Assembly: GCF_001949145.1 (NCBI RefSeq)
Contig: NW_019091497.1
Span: 71,809 to 125,528, forward strand
DNA length: 53,720 bases
From: Acanthaster planci
Taxonomy: Eukaryota; Echinodermata; Asteroidea; Valvatida; Acanthasteridae
Reading direction: 5' to 3'
Numbering within the stretch: the first letter of the stretch is position 1; every line of letters starts with the position of its first letter. The position numbers and the translations under genes are program-made. Shown piece by piece: positions 36,132-46,600 of the stretch. A model generated the notes under the pieces. It made no database searches, had not been told where the DNA came from, and saw only the letters and a list, made by a program, of their open reading frames with translations.

Positions 36132-36292
36132 GGGAATAAATATGGCTGGTCTTAAACGTGCGTTTAAGACCTGCTTAGGAGAATGGACATGACTAACATG
36201 CTCTCGCCTGCGACTTGAGCATTATCAGCGTTCGTTCTCCTCAGCCAGTCTTAAACGCTCGTTTTAAACCGGCCAAGCACATATTGATTCCC
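36132..36292. mobile_element. Foldback miniature element with ~60-base arms
   Basis: GGCTGGTCTTAAACGTGCGT at 36144 aligns with the complement of the right arm (GGCCGGTTTAAAACGAGCGT), and the match continues through GTTTAAGAC, AGGAGAA and ATGCTC. Outer bases GGGAATAAATATG / CATATTGATTCCC also pair. Spacer under 25 bases. No coding. Confidence 0.7.
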
Positions 36293-36299
36293 ATTCATT

Positions 36300-37679
36300 A
36301 ACACCTTTTCATTTAGAGAGTCATAAGAAGTCAATATCTGAGCGATTTCCAATGATTTTATTAAAAAATGTTACTTTCATTTTCTTGAACACCCCCGTCC
36401 ATTTTATGGTATATTCCTTTCGAAAGTTGTCCAATAGAATCCCCTTCAATGAACTTGGTGCGCGCGTGGCGTGTCGCGTGCACACAGACTCCTGACCAGT
36501 CAGACCTGATTAAACGGTCTTGTATCCATGTGCCAGCACCTGATTTACGCAGCTGGCATTACAAATGTTAATACACGGTCAAGCGACGCGTTTCAATCAA
36601 AAGGAATAGAAAAAGTATTTTTGACTATTGTTGTGGTTAATTTTACTAATCCCTCAAATGAATGGAATGTTTTAATCCTGACAAATGACATTCCATGTAT
36701 GCAGAGTGTACATTGAAGAACCCACAATCAGGCCTGCCAACCCAGCCGTACTCCTTCCTGAGGTCAGGAATTACCACACAATAGATTAAAAGGTGTGTAA
36801 ATGAGCCTTCACTTCATTTAAAAGGTCTGCACAATTATATGTCTAGAATGTAGAGGAACATTGGACATCACTATAATTTCCGTTGCAGTACTTAATTAAT
36901 TAGCCATCAGAAAATGATTACACGTCCTAAAAAATTTAGCTGTGAAAATGTTGAACCAACTCTTTTCAGACCCGTTTGAAAGTGTCTGTGCACAGGGTGT
37001 CAAGTGGTATCCAGAAATGGAACTCTTTCTGTCTCAGAGTCCCCTAATGGGGTGTGGACAACTTGACAGTTTGCCAACACAACAATTGAGGCAACTCGAC
37101 CATTGAGACAAATTGACCAATGGAAGAACTTGACCATGTACCGGTACAGTTGAAACAAAATCATCCAAAGAGACAAGTTGACTCAAAATGAATACGTTTG
37201 TACTTTACTTTAACATTACAGTCACATCGCCCACATCTTGTCTTTAAATTAAAATAGAGAAAGGATAAGGGGACAGATTTACCGTCTTCCACTCTTGAAG
37301 ACTGCATACATGTATGTACAGTAGCAACTGATCCTCGGTGCTGCTGAGGCACCTGTGCACTTCAGATGTTTCTTGCCGATGAGACTGTGAGATAATTCTC
37401 ATTACTTCACATCTTGGTATTTGGCACCTGTTGGTGTGTGACATCTATCCCATTTCTTCACCCATCACTCAAATCCAACATTTGTAGTTTCTGATTTGAT
37501 GCAAATCAGCATTGCTAATATTAGACTAAGATTGAAACTCTGCATTTTATTTGTTTATAATGTGTAGCATTCTCGACTTGCATAATTTTCGCTACATAAT
37601 TTTGGTGTAGTTTGCAGTTGAAACCAGCTGCAAGTAAGGGTTCCACTCAGCAGTGAAGTCAAGGAACTAGAGTTTCAGA
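36300..37679. other. Upstream region of the reductase gene
   Basis: AT-rich. Its last part (about 37600-37679) is probably 5' untranslated sequence, since the coding ATG at 37680 has A at -3. No TATA box or other promoter element is convincing. Confidence 0.35.
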
Positions 37680-40600
37680 ATGCCGTCATTTGCAGGGAAA
37701 GTTATCCTCATCACAGGTACGAACTTACGTTTACAGTAAGCATGCTCATACTTTTCCACAATGCCTCCATTTACCCCAGTCAAACCCACTTTTTGTTGCT
37801 TAATTACACATATCTTAGTTGTTGCATCCATCAGTTTCTGCCCTGTGGCAGGTGCATGTATTTATATGCTGGGCTCTGGTGGTCATACCATGAGCTTATG
37901 TGGGCCAGTGATTTTTTTTTACTTCAGAAATGAAAATCCCCAGCCGCATCTTGGGCAGGAAAACCTCCTCAGGGGAAGGGAGAAATGAATAAACATACAC
38001 TTTGGGTACTTGGAATGTAGTACACATCTGAGGGAATGAACCCTCCAAATGCCAAATACAAACATGGACAGACATCTTTTCATAATGCCCAAAACAAGTT
38101 AGTTTCAAATGCTCCAGAAAAAGAATTTTTTTCTTCCTCACATGTAAGTTGTCAAGACGCACGCCCTTGGTGTATATGAATTGTGGCACACCCATGATTT
38201 GTCCCTAGGGGAGGGGCTTTCCTCCTTAAGTTGTAAAGACGCACGCCCTTGGTGTATATGAATTGTGGCACACCCATGATTTGTCCCCAGGGGAGGGGCT
38301 TTCCTCCTCCTTAACCACTTGCTGTCAGGTGGATTTTTCTTGAGCAAGACAAGATGCCGGGTCCTTTTCAAGATTTTCCGTTTTCAAAATTCTTCAAAAA
38401 TCCATCATTTCATTTAATGGCCGTTTATACCCACGTGAAAGACTCTTTGGGCATTACTCTAAAGCTGACAGGTAAACTTCATTAACTCCTGAATATTTCA
38501 GCCAGGTCTGCAGCCTTGGAAAAAGAGCCAAGATTTTGCGGTGTTACGTAAGATTCTTTTGTTCCCGAAACCGGCACAGTGCACTGCTGACCTCTTTTCA
38601 ATAGGGGCCAGATTAGTGTGCAGCAGTGCTGTGGCTCATCGCTGTGGTGGTGGAGAGCTTTTGTTGCTGGTGGTAATCCGCTCGTTCTAAATGCCTCAAA
38701 CCGTGGTATACTGTTTCAAGAAAAAGCTGGATTATCTCCACTATTGAGAGCCAAAAAATGTCGGTAATGCCCAGCAGCTCAGTCTTTTGTGTTGAGCATG
38801 GTCTTTTGTTATAAGGCCCAACTCTTTTGTCCCAGTTCTGCATATAAAGCCTATGTACCTGAAAACGGGTCGCCCGGCAGGAAGTGGTTAAGTTGTCAAG
38901 ACGAATGCCCTTGTGAATTGTGGCACACCCATGATTTGTTCCTAAGGGAGGTACTTGGACTGGATTTTATCCGGAAACAGCTCGTGTTGTTCAAGTCCCC
39001 CTACCCTGTTATGCCACAGGGGAGTTGGATTTATAGCTACATCAGAGCTACAGGTAGCAGTTTAAGATGTAGGTACATGTATACACTGTACCTTCGTTTT
39101 TCAGAAAGTAAAAAAAAGAAAAGGAAAACGTATAGGGGGAGGGCTTAAGTCCCTTATCCCCAAGCCCCCCCCCCNNNNNNNNNNNNNNNNNNNNNNNNNN
39201 NNNNNNNNNNNNNNNNNNNNNNNNNNNNNNNNNNNNNNNNNNNNNNNNNNNNNNNNNNNNNNNNNNNNGCCTGGCTACCAGCCTGGCTACCGGCCTGGCT
39301 ACCGGCCTGGCTACCGACCTGGGATGCTGGACTGGTTGTTGATCTCGAACTTCTCCATCCTGGGGTCTATTGTTTGCAAGTTACTGGTACATGTAATCTA
39401 TCCAAGAAGGAACCTGCTTGTGGTTTTTAATCCTTCAGTGCTGTACAGTGTTTACACTAATCCGCTTAGACCCCTATTCATCTGTGGAAGCATGGTGGGG
39501 GAACCCTTTCATCAGGGACTTTGAAATGCCAATGTGCAGACAGGCCTTATACCGGCCTGGATTAGGCTGAATACCGGGCAGGCATTATACTGGGTGGGCT
39601 ACCGGGGGGGAGGGCCCTTTTCAAACCGGGTCTAAATGGTCGCCGTCCCTAAGGGAGGTACTTGGACTGGATTTTATCCCTAAACGGCTCGTGTTGTTCA
39701 AGTCCCCCTACCCTGTTATGCCACAGGGGAGTGGGATTTATAGCAACATCAGAGCTACAGGTAGCAGTTTAAGACGTAGGTACGTGTACCTTCGTTTTTC
39801 AGAAAGTAAAAAAAAGAAAAGGAAAACGTATAGGGGAGGGCTTAAGTCCCTTATCCCTAAGCCCCCCGGTGCATCCCTGGAACAGTGGTCACTGTAGTGT
39901 TGCTTTGTGCATTAAAGTCATGTTAGAATCAATTGTGCCCTTCCCTTCAAGGGGCTAGCTCTGGCATTGGTGCAGAGACTGCCGTTGAGTTTGCGGAATC
40001 GGGATGTGGTGGTCTGGCGCTGGTCGGACGCAACAAAGAAAACCTGGATGCAGTGTGTCAACAGTGCCAGGATAAAGGCGTCCCAAAAGAGAAGGTCAGG
40101 CATCAGGTTGGATGGCTCAAAGTCAGAACATTGTCGTGGACTCCCTTTCTGATTCATGAGCTATATTTGGGGTTATAGAGTCCGTGACTTGAATTCTACT
40201 TTGGAACTTATTTTGTGCAGCTTTCCTCCTGTCTTAAATGTACAGTATATGAGTAGTCTGCTTGGTTAGTCTGTAATTTGAGAAGTCGACTTTTGTAAAC
40301 AGTGACATTTTTCATGCTTTTGGACAAATGAGGGTGACATTGCTGTCATTGAAGGAGGATACCGTTCAGTTTAGAGCTTTTCTATTTAAATTGGGAATCC
40401 AATCATTACTCCCAATTGAATACATGTACATCATTGGTGAAGAACCTCTCTACTGTTGTGTGCTTTACATTTACATGTAAACTAGCGATGAATCTCTAAA
40501 TATTGAAGACAGCAGGATGTATGAAATGACATAGTTCTTTTTGCCGTGATTCCAGTTGATGATGCCAAAGTGAAAATTCATCCACAGTGAGGAACCATGT

Positions 40601-43600
40601 CGAGCAGTTTTTCTTTTTGCTGGAGAAAGGCAATTTTTTGGAAGCTGTTTTGACGAATCACTCAAAAGTGTCCTGCAATAAGCCAGTTCGCTATTCCAAC
40701 AGTGCATTCCTATATGTAGTACGAGGCTATTTTGGCTATGTGTGAGTGCGTGATCGTCTGTCCTACCAGCACAGCCATTATGTTGACTCATGCGTGCTTT
40801 GTTTTCAAAAGATTTTGGCTTCTTGAAATACTGAACTAGTTCATTCTCTGGCATACCAGTAGCCCTCAACCTGCCATATGAACCATTTTCTGATGTTTGC
40901 CTTGCATGAAGAGGCCCTGCCCCGTTGTGTTCTGACCAATCACAGACATGATTTTTGTCCGACACGTACTCATCAAAGTCTGACATGCATGCGCATACAA
41001 TGCGCTTGGCTGGTAACCGCAGTATGTGTAAAGTGTCCTCGTGCGCAGTGGGCGGTGGTGCTTACTAGATCAGTCTATTGTAGTTATACGAGTTGTTTTT
41101 GTCCGACACGTACTCATCAAAGTCTGACATGCATGCGCATGCAATGCGCTTGGCTGGTAACCGCAGTATGTGTAAAGTGTCCATGTGCGCAGTGAGCGGT
41201 GGTGCTTACTAGATTGGTCTATTGTAGTTATATGAATTTGCCTTTGTTTCCTCCTGTGCATCTTTGAAGGTGCTGGGCATCATTGCTGACATGGCCAAAG
41301 ATGAAGACGTACAACGCATTATGGACAGTACTATTCAGCAGTTTGGCCAGCTGGACGTATTGGTAGGAACCCTTTCCTGGCTGGGTTAAAATGTAGTCAC
41401 TCAGTTGCTGACTGGCTAGCGAATGAAGTTTTGTGTTAAACTGTAAACCGGGGTTGTTGATTTTTTTGAATTTGTTTTTTAAGAAAAAAAATCGGATTTT
41501 TAAAATTTAAATCAGATTTTTATGATTGAAATCAGATTTTTTAATTTTTATGAAAATTTGAGACAAGTTGGCTCAAAGGTCTATTCAAAAGCAAGCAAAT
41601 TACATGTAGCTGCATGTGTAATACTTTTCTTTTATTTATTTGTTTTGTGACAAAATTGAATAAATTTGGATTTAAATTAAGAAATTTAAATCAAGTAATT
41701 TGATAAAATTCTCAAATCACTATGTCTTAGCCTTAGTGAAATTCTTGCAGTAAAACACCTACCAGTACATGTACCTGCAGCAAAGACACTTCCTTCAGAG
41801 ACAAGTACGTGTACATGCACATATACCAGGGGTAAAGTGCATACCAGGTTTTAAACTGAACTGTTATATTTTGACAAAAGTACATGTAGAATTCACAGGA
41901 ATTTGTTAACAGGGTACTTATACATGCATCAAATGATTAATGAGTCAGAAGCATGCCATGAACAACATTTACATGCGTGTATTTTGCATGCTGCATGTGT
42001 AGGTACAAAATGCTGGTATTTTACCTTGCTCTGTGGGCAAAAAGCAATCTCATTTTGTTTGTGATCCAGCTCCACAGAGCAATGACTAAGGCTTGAGTAA
42101 AAATCACTTTACTAAAGGCAACATTAAGGACTAATGTTTCTAATCTCAATAAAATACATGTGTACTTGTAGAGATGTAAAAGGTTGATGTGCACTGATAT
42201 TTTAGCATGTTAAACCATAGAGGAAGGACACAGGAGTTTGAACTGCCCGGGCTGCAACATCTGGCCAATTACCGCTTTCTGGCATGCCTGGTATGTCCAT
42301 AGCCAGAGCGCAGCGAACGCTTGCTACACACCACCTGATTTACAACCACAAAACCCCTTTGTACCCTGTGATCATCTCCGCAATTTCTTGCTGGTAATCT
42401 GCATCCTGAAAATGTTGTACACTGCAGTATAGGAAGATGAATATTCATTCATCGATGGTGCTTGGTATCACCTACAAAAAACAACATCAAATTTAATGCT
42501 TGGGCAGTTGCTTGTATTAGGCTGTGTGCCCTTAGTGTTCGTGTGCAGTCATTGCCCTTATCAAACACTTTCTTCTGGAGTTGTTTTGGGAATGAATAGC
42601 CAAGTTGTTTAGAAGATAATGTGTTTTATTTGAATCATTATCATTATGGCATTTATACAAAAAGGTATTTCATAACATCTCTTGAGCACTCCTTGTGATG
42701 AAATAGTGCATTTTGTTTGTTATGAACTTAACTGTCTAGTGATGGTCAACATGTTGGTCAGTCTTAGCCAAATTTGTACAAAGACTTGGAAAACTGATGT
42801 TTNTGGAAAGACAAAATAAAATTACAAACATTGCAATTGGAAAACTGTGTACAATTGTACACGGTTTACTAAGTGTGGATCCTCACCCATCCTTGGACCC
42901 TGATTTGAATATATTATATACGTACCTTTACTTGTTAGGTAGTTATGAGGACTACACATGTATTTTTTTTTACACACAACTCCATCTTGACGTCCCCAGT
43001 GAATGGAGTTGTCCTTCCATGCATGACCAACACACGTTTGTTTCATAGTATGGGCATTCCATTATTCCTGTATGGTTCAGAAAACTCCTGGGGAAATGTC
43101 CCTTTTTCTCCCTCAGTCATGTGCATGGTAACATTTTGGCTGATGATTTCCTGAACTGTTCTCATTTATTTCTTCACAAATTATCCTGGCCTCTAATACC
43201 TCTGGAGTGGTTTTTGAGTGAAGGGAAAACACTGTGTGGACGTGTGTGAGTCCACACATCTTCTAACCCTACATTATTTGGCCTTCTTTTGTATGAAGGT
43301 CCACACCACATGTAAGTATGCCACACACCAAACGGAAATTGTCAAACCAGCCTGAAATCACTATTGCATCCTACATACCCAGTGTTCCTTTGCAAGGGTG
43401 CACTGTCATCTTTTGACGTGCATCTCCCTCACACCTACAGGTGAACAATGCGGGAATCTGGTGTGTGAAGTACTTAGGCGAGGAAGGCATCATGAACGTC
43501 TATGACGACATCATACGAGTCAACGTTCGGGCAGTTCTGCAGCTGACCCATCTTGCTGTTCCACACCTTGCTCAATCCAAAGGTCAGATGGGTAGATTTT

Positions 43601-46600
43601 ATCTCTCCAGTAATTTCAGATGATTGATATATGGCCCATATAGAGAAGCCAGTAAAGGACACTTTGCATGCATATATGCACATGTAGAGGGCTGTGGGTG
43701 TGTACATGTAACTGACCAATTATCGTATTAATGCGCACAACGTATACATGTACAGGCATATGTGTTCAGTGTACTCACTGGTGGTAGGAAGTGCACTCCG
43801 GAAATACCATGCAAGTGACCTTTGACCTTATGTTTTGTCCAAAGATGCGTGTCGTTTGATTGCTTGTGACATCCTGACATCATGACCTGGGTTTGAAAAG
43901 TTTATTAAGAAAATACCAGTGCTGCAGTTTTGTCCTTTAAAAGTTATGACCTACCCATCAAAGTTTGCCTAGTCTCAACTCCAGTTACAAGTTTCAGAAA
44001 CCAGGCCATCATGCCATTCCTCATTCCTTGTTGCTGTTGGCTCTTCCTTCAGCTTTACTTACGTTTGACTCAAGACTACAGTTGTGGAAATGTTTGAAGT
44101 GATATAAAATTCACAATGGTGTTATGAGTAATTTTATTTTATTTGTAAGTTGGAAGAGTTGAGAAGTCTACTTCAAACACACATTGTTTTGTGCCAGCTA
44201 GCATTAGTGATGTGTCAGCAGTGCTGTAGTACAGTCACCAATGTTGAGTCCGAGTCCCAAGTCTCAAGCCTCCAGTCCAAGTCTTGAGTCACAAACCTCG
44301 AGTCCGAGTCACGAGTCACAAATCATGAATCAAGTTGTTCAGCCCATTATTCGAAGTGTGTCAAACCATGGAGGAACATCCATGATCAAAGTTGTAAGTT
44401 CATTGTGTGCTATCTGATTTTTATGCTGATTAATTACATACAATGTAATTGGGTACTGGGTATTGTATGGGTGCTTTTTTGCTTGTGAAAATCATCCTCC
44501 ATTTAAACTTTAAATTCCAGTATCTTCATTTATTTCTATTTAGTGGAACAAAATTAATTTAAGGAGAGTATGTTGGCCAAAGATGAGGATATTTAAAACC
44601 ATTTACAGTCACGCCCAGTGCAGGCCACACATTTTTCATTTACACACGAGCCTGGCCATTTCACTAAAATTGTTCATATTTGCGACTGGTTCTGGAGACT
44701 GTGAGGCTGAATATGTATGTCGGTACTCACCTGTAAATAACAAAATGTGCGCCCAGTGAATAGTCTGATTACTGCTGCACAGTTTGTAGATGTGGAATAT
44801 GACGCGTCTGGTTGACTCATCAGTTGATATTTAGCCATACATAAATGGGCGAAGTGGAAAATGTGCAATGTGTCAATGCTCCAGGCATGCAAACCAGCGA
44901 TAGCACGGGTGCATACAAATTAATTTTCGACAGCGTGTACGGTAAATATGTTTAATGAAAATACATGACTCAAGTCACAAGTCACCAAGCTCAAGTCAGA
45001 GTCATTGTGGTTGAGTCCGAGTCATTATTTAATGTGACTCGATCGAGTCCAAGTCATGAAAAATGTGACTCGAGTCTGACTTGAGTCTGAGTCCTGGACT
45101 CGAGTCATACAACACTGATGTTCTGCATCTTGTGCACCACACTGGGGATATGTGCACCACACTGGGGGTTATGTTCCCCTGACAGTTATCTGCATTGTTA
45201 TATTTTAACAACAGCATATTAAACAATAATCAAACATCTAAAATTAATAAATTGTTTTTTCTCCACAGGGAATATTGTCAACGTTTCCAGCATTTGCGCC
45301 ACTAGAACTGTAAGTAACCAGCTCACAACACTAAGCACTATTGAGTACAGTATATTTGTCAAAGAAAATTTCCCCAGGAAAATGTTGGAAGTAAGGCTTT
45401 CTTTCTATTTATCTCATTTATTTGAAGTCTGCCTGCAAAACCTTAGCTTGGATCAATATAGCAATGTGTATTAACATAAGTAGAATTGGCTCAGAAGTAA
45501 CGAATCATTGTGTGACACTTCATGTATGGCGAAATACTTCTGTTAATTACCTTTATCAGCTGCCCATCCAAAATACTGTGACATTAGTAAAGTTTTGCTC
45601 ATAAGGTCAATGCACCTGTGACAGAGAAAGGGTTCAAAATCAGAAGAAACTTAATAATGCCTAATAAAAATGATCACCAAGAAGTCAGTGGGAGTGCCAG
45701 TAATGCACTTTAATAACCAGCTTGATTGTCCAAGTTGTACGAATATGCAAAATTTCATCCTCTTGTTTTCTGTGCAGCATTGAAGTTTGATGGAGTTGGA
45801 AAACATTCCTACAACAGTACACCCAGGAATGTAAAAGGTTTTCAGCAAACTCACAAGCTAGATTTGTGTGTGTGATATTACGGCAGTGTATATATATCCT
45901 GAAACCTCACTGTACAAAGGAAACTTGCATTGTTTGATCCGTGACAAATTTGAGAGCATTTTCCTATTGCATACATTGCAGCTTCCTATGATGATCACAT
46001 ATAATATGTCCAAGGCAGCCATCATGCAGTTCACTAAATGCTGTGCACTTGGTAAGTACTCGTTGCACCATGAATATGTAGAGAAACAAAGCACATAAAA
46101 TACCAACCTTGATTCTCTCCGCAACAAGGTGTTGAGGTGCTGTGGTTTGATCTGTACCATTCAAAGTTACAATCTGTGGAGATAGTTATGGAATATCCAG
46201 GTGTGATTATTACAGAGCATCCACTGTAATAATGGAAGTGTGTATAGCGAAAAAATCATCTGACAAAAGTCTTGAAAATTAAAAATTGCTGGAAATTTTT
46301 CAAGAGCTTCACGACTAAACTATGCCTTTTGGTTCTACTTATTACATTGACCGCAAGCTGTACAGTTATGCCTTTGCATCTGATGCATACATTCTTTCTT
46401 TGTGTTTTGTACTTTTCTTTAGATCTTTTCTTCAAGTTTTCTATTCCACGTTGTGAGTTGTAGTTCTCACTTACGAGTTCAATTATAACCTGTGCTCTGA
46501 AGGCGTTCTTCCCTTTTTAATCCATCCCATGATGTCTGTGGGAAAACAGTAGGACAGATGCTGGCCCGTAACTAGGACTTTTCGTGGGGTGTGTGCTTTT

